This document shows positions 13,270-26,200 of a stretch of 64,000 nucleotides of DNA, piece by piece. Made by a program: the position numbers and the translations under genes. The DNA lies in contig OX485806.1 in NCBI GenBank assembly GCA_950295325.1, positions 24,306,001-24,370,000 on the forward strand, written 5' to 3'. The notes beneath the pieces were generated by a model. It searched no databases. It had not been told where the DNA came from and was given only the letters and a program-made list of their open reading frames with translations. The first letter of the stretch is position 1. Every line of letters starts with the position of its first letter. This stretch comes from Polytrichum commune. Lineage: Eukaryota > Streptophyta > Polytrichopsida > Polytrichales > Polytrichaceae.

Positions 13270-15430
13270 GTCTTACATATGAGTGTTGTTAGTTGTCAGT
13301 TGTCTTCTTGTAAGATATCACTATGTGAGATTTAATTGCTGTTTGAGAAGTCTGTAGGGATTTGTGAATTTTGTCTACATCTGTTTTCGAGGTGTGATGT
13401 TAGAGACACACAGAGTTCTAGCTAGGAAGATCGACCAAAGGTGAGAACCCGAACACCTAATATTAGTACATTTGGCATTTAGGATTTCATCAAGAGTTTA
13501 AACTAGATATGGTGTACAATATGTGTAGTCTTTATCCAAGTTTGTATCTCTTATAGGTATTGTTGTGAGCTGTGATGCAGTGAATCATTGTGGAAACGTA
13601 GTCACTTTCTTTTTGGGGTGAATCGGCAACTGCAGCTTCGTCGAACTAGGTCAAGTGGAGCAAGTATTAAAAACATTGCAGTTTCTGTGTACCTTCTCTG
13701 TGAAGGTACTGTAGCTTCAAAAGCTGCAGGGATCATCTTATACTTGAATTAAGTGACCTGCAAGCATGCAAATTTTGGAACACTGATCCTCATATTTGTT
13801 ATGCTGAGATTTACTCAGTAGCGGTGCTGGAGAGGACCAAGATTCCTGTATTTATTTGTTCCTGCGTTCACTACAGAGGAAATATAAGGTAAGCAGGTAT
13901 TAAACAGACAAATTCCTTTCTGCACTCTTTGTCCGAACATGAAACTTGTACTTTGTGCGAGATGATTAACAACTCCATATCATGCCCATAGCTACTTGTC
14001 TGATGGTTTTCCGAGCTCGTATGAATATCTTCCACTTTGTTAAGTGAAGAATTTTGAGTTATTAAATGATCAAATAGTTGCTCCTGGTTAATGTTGACTA
14101 TTCTGTCTAGAATGGTTAACCGATTTTGAGCATGTACTTTAATCTCTTTATGACGCATGTGTTTTTGGTGTTCATACTTAGCTTTAAACCCAACCATACA
14201 CTACTGGAATATAGGTGTTTGTTTAAGAAAGACACCGAAGTAAGCATATTTACCTAAGGTATGAAAGAAGATGTAGAATTCGAGTTATTTTTATGAACCT
14301 TTGTTCTGAACAAGTCTTTCCAAGACACGGATATTAAATCTTCAACAACCTCTTTGGCAACCTTGGTGATTTATTTGGAATATTAATGGGCGGGGAAGGC
14401 TTACGCAACCTGTCTCAACAACTGACATAGTAGTGACGCGTGACCTGCCATGCATCTTGGGTTTTGTATCATGATATGGACGTCATGCAACAACAACCGA
14501 ATTCGAACAATTACCACTGAACTCAAAATGAACCACATTTAATTTCAATCGACTGCTCTCGATGCAACCATACATTGTCATTAAAAATAAATAAATAAAT
14601 CCTTGGCAATTGCATTGGCAAAAAGTTGCACCTTTTACTGTCAAAATTCAATGGCACTAATGTTAAAGCTCTTTTCAGAATTATAATGTGCGCGATGTAG
14701 ATATAGATGTCGGAGAGACAATCGAGTGGATATTAGGAATGTAGTTCGAGGCTAACTTTATTTTGGAATATTGGAAAGTAAACGTGCATTGGCATCTTAT
14801 GTAGCTGAAGAATATCAAGTCAAATTACATCGTGCATCAAGCATGTCAGAATTCGCATGAAATGAAGTTTCTTTTTGCGCAAGCCAATTTGTTGTGAGGA
14901 GACATTTTGAGTTGAAATGTTTGCACGGGAACCATGTAGACGTAGTCAAAATAGAAACGTCTTATTTGAATCTCAAATTCTTATGTCAACTGAACTTGTG
15001 CAGGCATGGTTAGGTACTATTGCAGAGAAATTAGATACCTCTTTAGAAGAATGGGTTGATACCTCTACATCAAATCTGGAGGGTCAAGTTTCTCATTAGA
15101 TTTCTTGCACTAGTAGAAGAAATTCAGGACTTGCCACATGTGCTTTTCATGAGTACAAAAATCACTGGCTGAAAAATTGGCTCATTCATCAAACTTTTGG
15201 AAATAGAGGCACCCAAAAGTAGCTGTTTGAATAAGGTTGGTGTTAGCATAAGATGTATCTACCTTATCTTCTGCACTTGTAGGTAGCAAAAGAATGAGAG
15301 CATTAATTGATGGTTTTCCTAATTGCATACAGAGTCTATTACATGAAGACAAAGGATGAAGGCACTGACTACCTTGTTGACCACTCCATTATCTTGTACA
15401 ATAACAACTCATTATTGTGTGTACTTGAGT

Positions 15431-16117
15431 GAAATATTTGAATGACATTTTGCATATAGAGTTCATACTTTGGGGGAGGTCATAATTCTTAAATCTTGCA
15501 ACGATGTGTGCTGTGCACAGTGTCCTTGTGGTAAAGACTTGGCCTCTCTTAAAGTGTGAAGTTTATGATGCTTGTTTCTTAGAAATTGCAACCATGACAA
15601 TAGAGTTAATATGTATATTGTGTTAGGCATTAGATACGTAGGTTAAATTGGCATTAATTTCATTTGTGCTAATGGTTTGACATTAATGGTCTTATTCTTT
15701 TGTAGGTGAAGAAAAAGAGTATTTATCAAGTCCTAGCGTGAAAAGCTTTCAGAACTACTTTTACTAGAAGTTGAGCTTGCAAACTCACGGTTTTCTTTTG
15801 AAGTTGATTTTACTAGTGTTCATATCGGTGAGTGCTTATTTTTTCAAGGCCAAAGTGTATGTTGAGGTGGATGACGACCAATTTGTTATAAATATGTATG
15901 TGAATATGTGTGAAATATTTGAATGACATTTTGCATATAGAGTTCATACTTTGGGGGAGGTCATAATTCTTAAATCTTGCAACGATGTGTGCTATGCACA
16001 GTGTCCTTGTGGTAAAGACTTGGCCTCTCTTAAAGTGTGAAGTTTATGGTGCTAGTCTCTTAGAAATTGCAACCATGACAATAGAGTGAATATGTATATT
16101 GTGTTAGGCATTAGATA
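15431..16117 (+). repeat. About 206-bp direct duplication, offset 481 bp
   Basis: Positions 15431-15636 (starting GAAATATTTGAATGACA) recur almost unchanged at 15912-16117, with only a few substitutions. The duplication lies just upstream of the dioxygenase-like gene. No coding or RNA function is apparent. Confidence 0.85.
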
Positions 16118-16321
16118 GAGGGTGTCATTGTCGCCGTCCTCTTGCATTTGGTCATGAATATGACAATGTATTCCAATAAGGAATCAACATTTTATCTATC
16201 TGGAGTTGTAGTTTAGTTCTCTAAATAATACTCCTGATGATGTCATAGTTTGATTTTGCACTTTCAAAACATATATTTTAATAAGTTATTGGTTTTGAAT
16301 GATTTAGGATCATTGACAAAA

Positions 16322-17574
16322 ATGAGGATCAAGGTGGCCAAGGCTAATGTAACGTGTGATATATGTCTCATTGAGATCACCAACGAAGCTAAACACATCG
16401 AGCGCCATACCTTGGGTAACAAGCATCAGAGGATGCTTGAGCTGATTTTGAAGAAAGATATTTTAAAATCCTGGAACTTTCAATGGATAAAAAGTAACAA
16501 TACATTCGTGTATTTAACTTGTTTGGAGCCTATGGACAACAACCTCAGTTTTAAAAGGATGAAGCGACATTTCAAGTCCCAGCATCAACCATTTTCTTCT
16601 TTAATGGACTATACAATGGAGATTTTCAAAGTTTTCAGAAAGAAGAAATACTATGAATAAAGTGAGTATAATTTTGAGGAAGAGAAGAAAGATTTTAAGA
16701 CAATGGAAGGTCTGGTACGTATGGTGGATGAATTTGGAAATTTATTGGGAGTTCTGAGGTTGAATGTTTTTCCAGTATCTGATCATTTAAGATTTTATGC
16801 AATGACATCTATTCTTGAGGAGCACGGAAAAAGTACCAACAGAGGTAAATCAAAGGGAGGATCGAGGATGGTCATGTATGGGCAATATGAGAACCATTCA
16901 TGTGGATGGTTTATTCATCCTCATGAGAGTTTATATGCTTTGTCAGAGATTTTTATTCAGGAAGTATCAAAATGGCTTCAAATTTCATTTCCCGATGTTA
17001 TGAAGACTTTGGATAAGAACTTTGAAAATGAAGGTCTTTTGGAAGGAGACGGTCATTTTGGTAACACTCCTTTTACTCTATTTTCAGTTACTAGGGATTA
17101 TTATTGTTGTCCTCATGACGATGATACCGACTATGGATATGGGTTTATAGTATGGTTTTTTTCCTGATGGGAAGCTTGAGGTGGAAGAACAACCAACTTT
17201 CTGGCTCCCAGAATACAAGGTACGGTGTACACCAACAGCGGGAGCATCATTTCTTTTAAATTCAAAGACTTCTGTTCATTGTACAACACGACCAGTTCAA
17301 GTTGGTGTTTTAGGTATTGCTTTGGTACAAAAAAAGTCATTTATGTTACGCTTGAAAAAAAATCTGGATAATCCTTCAAGCAAAATTGGACTGGCGTATT
17401 TCAAAGCCAAGAGAACTTATGAAGCTAGACGGGTAAGGAAATTCATTTATGTTGTTAATTTTTGAAATTGTTTAAACTTGTTATTTATTTTATGATGAAT
17501 TTTAATAGTTTTCTTCATTGTGATGCTTTCAGGAGCACTCTCAGGGAACTGGAGTAGCAAAAGGTTTCTACTAG
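16322..17574 (+). CDS. Zinc-finger plus 2-oxoglutarate/Fe(II) dioxygenase-like protein (possible TET/JBP type), broken
   Basis: The N-terminus has a C2H2-like finger (CDICLIEI...HIERHTLGNKH). The C-terminus looks like a double-stranded beta-helix oxygenase. It has CCPHDDDTDYGYGFIVWF, with an iron-binding HxD (His codon 17114, Asp 17120), then FWLPEYKVRCTPTAGASFLL and the distal His in SVHCTTRP (17277). The order HxD, then LPE.....P.G...L..S...HC, is that of TET/JBP oxygenases, which act on 5-methylcytosine or thymine in DNA. The usual C-terminal 2OG-binding Arg is not clear. The last intron is 17433-17532 and the last exon is 17533-17574. Defects are an in-frame TAA at 16658-16660, with the frame continuing after it, and a one-base change in a T7 run near 17158. 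A more distant oxygenase family is possible. Confidence 0.45.
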
Positions 17575-17736
17575 TAGATATTTATGTAACTAGTAATAGA
17601 ATTGTTTGTTTATCCATTTCTTTAACGTTGTAATTGTTTTTACTTTTGTATGAACATTGAATATCATAATCTTAGTTTTTGGACCCAGCACTTAGCAACA
17701 AGAGTGCTGAAACTTTGAGTGTCTTCGGTCTCGACT

Positions 17737-17805
17737 TTCAAGGGTATGGACTTTAAAAAAAAAAGGTATGGACCGGTATTGGTCCACTCAACCATGCATC
17801 CACCC
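17737..17805 (-). repeat. Terminal-like dispersed motif, copy 2
   Basis: About 70-80 bases match 33784-33865 in the same orientation. Both have GGTATGG, a poly-A run, CCGGTATTG and then CCACTCAACCATGCATC. The outer part is the inverse of 6387-6412. The Ty3 element inserted about 20 bases to the right. Confidence 0.7.
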
Positions 17806-17824
17806 TAGGGATTTTGAATCCCAT

Positions 17825-19368
17825 TGTGAGCCCAAAATGGTGCCCACATGTGGTGATTAAGTCTTCGAAACCAATTTTAGTGTGACTTTGATGTGTTATG
17901 ATTATTCACAAAACATAAAAAGAGTGAAGTGTGGTATGGATTTAAGTTTAGGCATTAGAATGTGTTGTGTAGTAATTTCAAGGTTTAACTTCAATAAGAG
18001 GATGCCTTGATTAGGTGAGTGGGGGGTACGGTGAAGCAAGGTGAGCTCCGCGAGTTAAATGCCCACTTTTGGATCCACCTTGGTAGTTTGGGAAGAAGGA
18101 AGCTTGGTGGATGGGGATTAGTCCCTACTTTGGAGGAGAGGGTTAAAGGATTGTGATTGGAGGTGCCAATCCTCTCACCCTATCCTCACCTCTTTCCCCC
18201 TCTCTCCCTCTCTCCCTCTTTGCTACTTAAGGTGTTTTCTCTCTCATTTCTCTCTCTCTTCATCAAGCGCTCTCAAGGGAGCAAGCTCTTAAAAGCTTGA
18301 GCTACGCGTGTAGGACATTAGTTTTTAGTGAATTTAATTAGTTAAGTTCTCTCTCTCAATTCCTCTCAAGTGGAGTGAGCTCTTAGAGCTTGAGACAACA
18401 TGTGGGGATTAGGTAGTTATTTAGTGGAATTAGTGGGTTAGATTAATTCATTAGTAAAGGATCGAAAACAAAGACTTAGGGAAATGCTCGATTAGCGGCT
18501 AGGGGAGACTGTATCAAGAGGCAACTGGTTAACTGCGGCTGCGACTGCATCGGAGGCAGCTGGTTAGTTGTGGTTGCGACTGCATTGGAGGCAGCTGGTT
18601 AGCTGTGGTTGTGATTGCATTGGAGGCAGCTGGTTAGCTGTGGTTGTGAGTGCATTGGAGGCAGCTGGTTAGCTGTGGCCGGGACTGTATCAAGAGGCAA
18701 CTGGTTAACTGCGGTTGTGATTGCATTGGAGGCAGCTGGTTAGCTGTGGTTGCGACTGCATTGGAGGCAGCTGGTTAGCTGTGGCCGGGACTGTATCAAG
18801 AGGCAACTGGTTAACTGCGGCTGCGACTGCATCGGAGGCAGCTGGTTGGCTGTGGCCGGGACTGTATTTTGGGTAGCTGGTTAGCTGCGGCTGAGACTGA
18901 TTAGTTTATAGACTATATTAGACTATATTAGTTTATAGATAAGTAGTTGGCCACATTAGATTAGGTGGAGGCACGTGTGGGTTTCATAAGTAATTGCACT
19001 TAGGATTGATTATGGGAAATAGCGTTTTTTAACGCTTGTATCCTCTCTATTAAATAAATCAAGTGCACAAGTAATGGAGAAGGTGGAGGACTTCCGCGAG
19101 GGGAAGACAAAGGAGGTTGGGTCAAAGTATGCAAGGGGAAAATCATTGAGGGCATGTGCGGCTAAAGCCGCGGGTTGGACTCTAGAGAAAGCCAACTCTA
19201 GCACAAGCCAAGAGGCCAACATTAATAAAGTACAATGAGTGAGACAATGCATGTTCATTTAAACATGAAAATCACCTTGCATATGGTTCCATGTTGTGAT
19301 AGACAAATGTGATTCTCAAAGTCATCACCCGGACTAGGACGCTTAAGGGTGGTGGATTTGGTCTCACA
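17825..19368 (+). repeat. 5' LTR of the Ty3 element (1544 bp)
   Basis: The LTR runs from TGTGAGCCC to GTCTCACA. A C/T-rich tract (18180-18265) contains CTACTTAAGG, a possible weak TATA region ahead of the transcription start. Further in, 11 tandem units of about 35 bp carry GGCAGCTGGTTAGCTG. The final 370 bases include AATAAA-like sequence near 19050. Confidence 0.92.
18490..18905 (+). repeat. 35-bp tandem repeat inside the LTR (11 units; 10 in the 3' LTR)
   Basis: The units vary between CTGCATTGGAGGCAGCTGG, CTGCATCGGAGGCAGC and CTGTATCAAGAGGCAACTGG types. The matching block in the 3' LTR (about 28380-28745) lacks exactly one GCATTGG unit. This accounts for the full 35-bp length difference between the LTRs. 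Confidence 0.88.
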
Positions 19369-19372
19369 TAAT

Positions 19373-19389
19373 TGGTGCGTCCGCCGGGA
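19373..19389 (+). other. Putative primer binding site of the Ty3 element
   Basis: TGGTGCGTCCGCCGGGA begins four bases after the 5' LTR and starts with TGG, as required to pair with a tRNA CCA end. The matching tRNA would end in CGCACCA. I cannot name it with confidence. The 900 bases from here to the gag ATG at 20291 form an untranslated leader with no other gene seen. Confidence 0.6.
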
Positions 19390-20290
19390 GCGAAGCGGGA
19401 GGTAGTTACAAGACTTGGAGGCGACTAGGAGACTTGGAGGCAACTAGGAAAATTTGGAGACACAAACTTGAGAGAGGGGAAGGAGCACCCGAGACTCGGT
19501 AAGTGTTCTCTCTTTGGGGTTTATATTTGAATTTATTAGATTAATTGTATTTCAATTATTCCTTGGAATGGATTGCATTGTCAATTACGCAAATTTATTT
19601 TTAAGGAAGGAGCGCGGCGAAGGTACGTCCTCAACCTTTTTGGGGATTTGCTAAGGACTTAGAAGGAACCTATAACCGAGTAGCTCATTAAAACATTAGA
19701 GGGTAAATTCACCTTAGGACATTGAACTTTGACACTCCCTTCGGGGTGAGTCTCAAAGTTTCGGGAGTTGTCATTTCATGCTCTAGATTAAATTAATGTT
19801 TTAGGAAGTTTGTTGTGTTGTCACATTGAGTCACGATTGAGGGGAGTGCTAACTCACAGGGGGATGCGATTGCTTAAGGTACGTTTGTTTCTTCAAAGTG
19901 AAATTATTAACCAATTAAGGAATGCCTTTTGTATTCGTGATTGTCGTTATCCGTTGTAGAGGGTAATTCCCGAATTGTGGATAGTGTGAGAAGTCGAAGG
20001 GTGAAGCCTCGACTTTTTAACATAATCTACAAGGAAGGTCACCCCCTCACAATCGGTATTGTGGCAAGTGTTTAATTTGCGGAAAAGTGCGGAGGTGATG
20101 CTCCGGCTTAACCAAAAATTAACATGAGCATGCCTATCCCCTATTGGGATTTCTTTACTTAAGTGGGCTTGCAGGGTCTTTCTCCTCACCTCCTAAAAAT
20201 TTAAATCACACCAAGATAAGTGGAAACATTAAGAGGGGAGGGTTGTGAGAGATGCGATTGGTCAAGTGAGGGTTGATCGTCTTATGGGGA

Positions 20291-22296
20291 ATGCAAGGTA
20301 AGACTCGATCCCAAAAACCGAGTTTAGTGTTAGGCTTAGAAAAATCTACCCGTAAGAGAAGGACTTCTAGAATTAGTGAAGTTGTAGGTGAAGCTCATGT
20401 TAGATTAGAGAGTTGCTTAAATATTGAGCCTAGTGTTAGTTTGTTAGTGGAGACATTAGGAGTGGACATTCAACTTGAGAAAGAGGTAACTCCTTCCAAG
20501 TTGGGTAGAGAAACCTCATCGGAGGCACATAAATTAACAAAGGAAAATTTTATAGGCTTGGGTGAGGGGTTAGAAAATACCTTACCGGACACTATGGCCG
20601 AGGAGCGGGGGATGGATCCGCCACCCATACCCCCAATTCCGCCTATACCTCCGGTACCTCCTATAGACCCATTGGTTAGGCCAAGAGGCCTACCCATTGT
20701 GGTCCCACAAAATTTAGCGGCGATGGATATGCCATCTCATCTCCCTAAATTTTATGGGACCAAGGATGAGGATCCCTCTCGCCACATGGAACGGTATATC
20801 GAACGGTTGGCTAGCTCCCTCATAACCAACCCGGGTTATTGGTTAGTGTGGTTTCCGACCACTTTAGAGGGAGAAGCCTATGAATGGTATCGGGATCATG
20901 CCGAGGGTCATTTTAGGGGATGGGAACAATTACAACGGGAATTCCTAAATGAATTTAGGCCGGAAGTAGGTCAAAGTACCGCCTTAAGGGCATTATCCTC
21001 ATTAAAGCAAGGTAGGGAGGAAGAAATTTCGGCTTACATTAGGAGGTTTGATTTAGTGTGCACTAGGTTCGTGGGTACTATGCTCAACGACGATACACTA
21101 AAACAATTTTTTATCCAAGGGTTTTTCAAGTCCGGAACTATTAGGGGTGTTCTAGAAAGAAATCCCTTAACCTTAGCGGATGCCAAGCGGGCGGCTAGGG
21201 ATATTGAAAATTTGGATAAGGATCACGAAAGGTTATGGAGAAGGGAGGATGAATTAATCCCTCAATTCATCCCTATCCGACCTAGAGTAGTTCGGGAGAA
21301 CCGGTTAAATACGAAGGTCAAATCCCCTATGCTATGGTGGATACCGGCCCCCAACCTTTGGCGGTTAGGGAACCGGCACCTCTTTTGGCACTACCGGCCC
21401 CTAGAACGGATCCACACTTAGAAGAGGTTGAGAGGAGATTAGGTGCTAGCCAACTAGGATTCCAAGAGGTTATGATAAAACAAATGCAAAGCCTCACGGA
21501 TCAAATGTCATTAATGATCCGGAGTCAACAACCGGGACTTCCACCCCCGGTTGAGTCGGGGAGGCATTCTTCCGGATTATGGTGCGTCCAATGTGGCCAA
21601 CCGGGCCACACTCGGCAATTTTGTAGAGGTGGACAAAACCGTGACCAAAGGGGAAACGGTAATCCACCTCAACAAAATCAACGAGGGCAAATGCCACCTC
21701 ACTATGGAAACGGCAACAATAGAGGATCACAACCTAGAGGGCAAGGTGGCCAAAATTATGAGAAAAAAGAATTTCACCCATTTTGTGGTAGGTGGCACGC
21801 TCAAGGACAATGTTGGTCCGAAGGTCAAGGGTTAAATTGTAGCAATTGCGGAGGGAGTCACCCCTCGGATGAGTGTCGCCAACCGGACAAAATAATTAAT
21901 GTCCCTTACCCGGTGGCTAATCCACAACAACAAGCAAGGGATAATATGCGAGGTGCTAGGCCACAAGGAGTACCGGCCAATGAACTTAGGCCACCTAACT
22001 TATACTATGACCATAGTAATGCTAGGCAAACTTTTCACCCGCCGGCGGGATTGCAAACCACAACCGGGTACATTCCGATACAAAATAGACAAGGAAGTTC
22101 ACCTAATGTCAATGGCGGAAGACAAGCGCCTCCAATGGATCCGGGTCCATCTAACTCCCAAGACGTTAGGTTTATGAATGGTGTGTTGGAGGCCACTTGT
22201 GATGACATGCTTCCTCTCCCAATGGGAATTGGAGAGGAACAAAGTCAATGGCCCCCCCACACCAATGCTATTACACATGAGTTAGTGAAGGGTAAG
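20291..22296 (+). pseudogene. gag: Ty3 Gag, frame-broken, continuing to the solo LTR
   Basis: The first ATG in frame is 20291. A Pro-rich stretch (PPIPPIPPIPPVPPI) precedes the capsid-like domain (LPKFYGTKDEDPSRHMERY, FPTTLEGEAYEWY, LQREFLNEFRP, LSSLKQGREEEISAYIRRFD), the plant retrotransposon gag core. Near 21300-21310 the reading frame must change by one base. Downstream, in the other frame, are two zinc knuckles: CVQCGQPGHTRQFC (CX2CX4HX4C) and CSNCGGSHPSDEC. No standard slippery heptamer is visible at the break. The frame then runs into the solo LTR and picks up again beyond it. Confidence 0.85.
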
Positions 22297-23269
22297 TGTC
22301 GCGCACCTCTCCATGAGGAGTGCCCGAAACACCATGGGCACAAGGGGGACCCCGGAGTGACACCCGGGACTTGTGGCGCCGTTGGTGAGAGGGCCCAAGT
22401 GATCCTAGTGTGGATGAGGTCCCCGGGCGTTGGGAACGCCTCCCATCCACGAAGACTAGGAGGCACAAGGGTAAGGCCATGAGCTATGCGTAGCTCATGG
22501 CGTGGTGATTCTAGAATGCTCAAGAACACCTCAATCGGAGGTGTGAGCTAGGAGTTATGGCCATTTGAGTGGGGCGCTGTCCCGGGACAGCGCCCTGGTA
22601 CAGCAGTGCCTGGGAGTGATTCCCGGGACTGCCAAGGTTCAAACAGGCATAACTTCCTCAAGACTTGCCCGAATGGGGCAAGTGAGGAGTCCATCGGCAT
22701 CTACGTGAAGCGTAGATGAAGATGGAGTGGTTGGTTGCTGGAATCAGACATCATACAAGGAAGTTATGATGGTCTGAAGCTGCTGGGGGCTTCTAGGCCC
22801 AGCGGCTAAGGGAAAATGTCCACTTGGCCCCAACTCTTGGTAGAGAGACAAGAGGTTGGTTGACGGTGGGGTAGGGGCCCCGCGTAGAGTCCTAGAGGCT
22901 TATATGGGTGAGGTGGTGTGGCCTCACCCACCCGAGGCCGAACGGCAAGGCCTCCATGGGCTTTGGCCTATTGTGAGGCCATAGTTGCCTAGTATGCTTC
23001 GGGTTGTTGTAGTGTTGCTCCGGCAACGCGATGATCAACATAGGATTGGGCTTCCATGGATGGAAGTCCATATTGGGGAAATGGGTTACCGATTAAGGGG
23101 TGAGTCCCGAAAGCAAAGTAGGAGGGTTGGTTCCCTCCTATGAACTATTGGTCCGGGGTAAGAGGAGCTATCCATTAGCATGGCGGAATGCGAAGGGTTA
23201 GCGACTCGTAACCTTTGCTAGAATTGAAAATTGGCAAGATTATTAAGGGACCTAGCAAGGGTTGCGACA
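22297..23269 (+). mobile_element. Solo LTR, copy B (973 bp), nested in the Ty3 element
   Basis: The element runs TGTCGC...GCGACA and has the perfect 5-bp duplication GTAAG at 22292-22296 and 23270-23274. It splits the gag-pol reading frame. Discounting the LTR and one duplication, the frame on the left (ending in GK) continues directly into GVVEE on the right. It is therefore younger than its already young host element. Confidence 0.93.
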
Positions 23270-26200
23270 GTAAGGGTGTGGTTGAAGAAGCACCCGCATT
23301 AGCGGTAACTACTAGAGCTAGGAGAGGGGATGCCCCATTGGAGGTAGGAATAGGAGAGCAAGGGAATTACTCTTCGGATGAAGAGCTTAACCTCTCCGAA
23401 TTAGATAGGGTAGCTAGGAGGGCTACCAAGGATGTGGAAAGGGAGAATGTAATTCTACAAGCTAGGGAGAGGCCTAATGTAGTACATGACTTGGATGGTA
23501 GCGATGTGGGCGAATGGGACGGACCGGGAATTCCCTTGGATGAATTTGACGGAGTGGGTAATTCCAAGATGGACAAGTCTACCGGGTACGACTTGTGGGC
23601 GGATCTTAGCACACTCAAGGCGGATATTACTTTCGGCCAACTATTGGAGATTTCACCCGCGGCAAGGAAAACATTAAAGGAAGGGATGCCGGTGCATAGG
23701 AGGGCTAGGAAGGTCAAAACTAAAGTAGCCGCTAGAATCCAATCACAAGGCGGAAGAGATGTGAAAGCCATAGAGATAGAAGTTGTGATTGTAGACAAGG
23801 TAGTTCCTAACGTATTAGTTGATGGAGGGAGTAGTTTAAACATACTACCGGAACATACCATGAAGAAGTTAGGACTTGGACTTACGGGGCCTTCACCTTT
23901 GATCATCAATATGGCAAATCAAAGTTCAACTACACCTTTGGGGATGATCAAGGATTGTAGGATGACTACCGGGGGTCAAGAGTACTTAGTGACCTTCCAT
24001 GTCATTAAAATGCACTCCAACAAGGACACATTTCCCATTTTGCTAGGAAGGCCTTGGCTACGGATGGCGAAAGCTATGGTTAATTGGGGTGGACCAAAAC
24101 CATCCATAACTTATGGTCCTAAGGATAATAGAGTAGTGGTGTCGATTGGGTCACTAGGAGGTTGGATGAAGAAAGAATTGTGTCTACCATCGGAAGAGGT
24201 ATTTGATGACGAGGTTAAAGATAACTGTGATGAGGCGTTAGTGGGAGTTGTTCAACCCAAAGGTCAACACACATTTATACGCTCAAGTTCGGGGAACTTA
24301 AGTCCTAAGTTCTATCACCACGAGAAGGACGGAGATGATGCCAAGGAGGCTAACAAAAATGAAGATGTGTTGATAGGGGAAGTGCATTCGGGAGGTCGTA
24401 GTAGGCCCATATATTATGGATCGGGAAGCTTAGGTCCTAATTTCTACCATTATGGGGATGATGGGGATTATGCCCAATGGTTAAGGGAGTACCCCGAGTC
24501 GGAATTTGATGTCATGGTCACATCTCACCAATTGGAATTAGGTGATAAAATTCTTAATGCTAGTTTAGAAGAGTGTTCATCATTGGAGCCATGTGAGGTG
24601 CTCACCGAGGAAGAATGGGTTAGAGGTGGGTTAACACCTTGGGTAGATGACGTGGAAGAGGGTGAAGTTAGTTTAATCCATGTGGATGGAACTCAAGAGG
24701 AGGAGGTTATTATCGAGTCATCAAAATTGGAGGAGCCCTTACATTTTAAGACCACTTCTACGGGGATAGTTGTGGGTCAAAATGTGAAAGACTACCCCAA
24801 TGTGCCTTCCGATTGGTATCGAAATAAAGATGAACAAGCACATGTGTCGGAAGCGGATTGGCGGTACGTGGACGTGAAATTGAAGAATGGCAAGGTGCGA
24901 CAAATGAAAATGGGATCCAAATTGGGGGAGAAAGAGGTTAGGGAGTATAGCAATTTGGTAGATGAGTTTAGTGATACTTTTGCTTGGTCTTACAATGAGC
25001 TTAAAGGAATTCCTAGGGAGATGGTAGAGCACCGGATTCCTTTGATTCCGGGTGCTAGACCAATTAGACAAAAGGAGCGGAGGATGAATCCTCAATTGCA
25101 ATTGTTGGTGAAGGCGGAATTGGAGAGGTTGTTGAAGGCCGGGTTTATTAAGCCGGTTGAAATTACGGATTGGGTTTCTCCTATGGTCCTAGTGAAGAAA
25201 AAGAATGGGAAACTAAGGGTGTGTGTAGATTATAGAAAATTAAATTCGTGCACACAAAAGGACCATTTCCCCTTACCTTTCATCACCTTATTGCTTGAAG
25301 AGGTTGGAGGTCATGCGAGGTATACTTTTATGGATGGGTATGCGGGATATAATCAAATTTCCATAGCCCTTCAAGATATCCATAAGACGGCCTTTACCAC
25401 ACCATGGGGAACCTTTGTATGGATTGTGATGCCATTTGGATTATGTAATGCCCCGGCCACTTTTCAAAGGTTGGTGATGTATATTTTCACCGACTTGTTG
25501 TTTAAATTCATGACCGTGTTTGTAGATGATTTTAGTACACAAAGTAATGTGGATGAGCACTTACATTGTGTTAAGGAGGCATTGATTAGGTGTAGGAAGA
25601 TGAGGTTAGCATTGAACCCGGATAAGACATTTTTGGGTGTCAATAGGGGAGTGTTGTTGGGTTATGTAGTTAGTGAAAAGGGGAGAGAACCGGATCCGGA
25701 AAAGGTTGCGGCCATAAGCGAATTGGCAACTCCAACCAATTCTAAGGGGATATCTAAATTGTTAGGGCATGTGGGTTGGTACCGGGAGCTCATTCCTAAT
25801 TTTTCAAAGATAGCGGTGCCCATTATACAATTGCTCAAGAAGAATGTGAAATTTGAGTGGACGGATGCGTGTCAAAGAGCCTTTGAAGAATTACGGGATA
25901 GGTTGAGCACTTACCCGGTATTGATGCCACCAAATTGGGGTAAGCCTTTTCATGTTTATTGCGATGCGAGCAATGTGGCGGTTGGGAGCGCACTTTGTCA
26001 AGCAACGGGGGAAAAAGAGAAGGATCAACCTATAGCTTACGCAAGTAAGCAATTGACACCGGCGGAGCGAAATTATTCAACCACAGAACGTGAATGCCTA
26101 GCGATGGTATTTTCGGTAAAAAAATTTAGACATTACTTAATGTGTAACCCGGTTGTATTTTTCGTTGACCACATGGCTATCAAGTATCTAGTTAACAAGG

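Larger units (their letters stand above)
12328..16321. other. Spacer between the two plus-strand genes
   Basis: I see no confident gene here. A 60-codon frame at 14917-15099 has no recognisable motif and could be an upstream exon of the oxygenase gene, but I cannot support that. Low-complexity DNA and two duplications inside this spacer are listed separately. Confidence 0.5.
6387..17805 (+). mobile_element. Candidate DNA transposon carrying transposase-like and TET/JBP-like genes
   Basis: The 22-base core at 6387 recurs as a perfect inverted copy at 17784-17805, and the two genes between (7172-12327 and 16322-17574) both run on the plus strand. This layout recalls fungal KDZ transposons that carry TET/JBP genes. 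Against it, no convincing target duplication flanks this pair (TATTGA on the left, TAGGG on the right). The minus-oriented copy at 33840 is flanked by TTGA, which does match the left flank. The pairing of ends and the true limits are therefore undecided, and the ends could also be SINE-derived. Confidence 0.25.

Noticed and set aside
19010-19258. 82-residue minus-strand frame in the Ty3 LTR, repeated at 28855
   Set aside because: Present in both LTRs only because the LTRs are copies; no known domain and no antisense promoter evidence.
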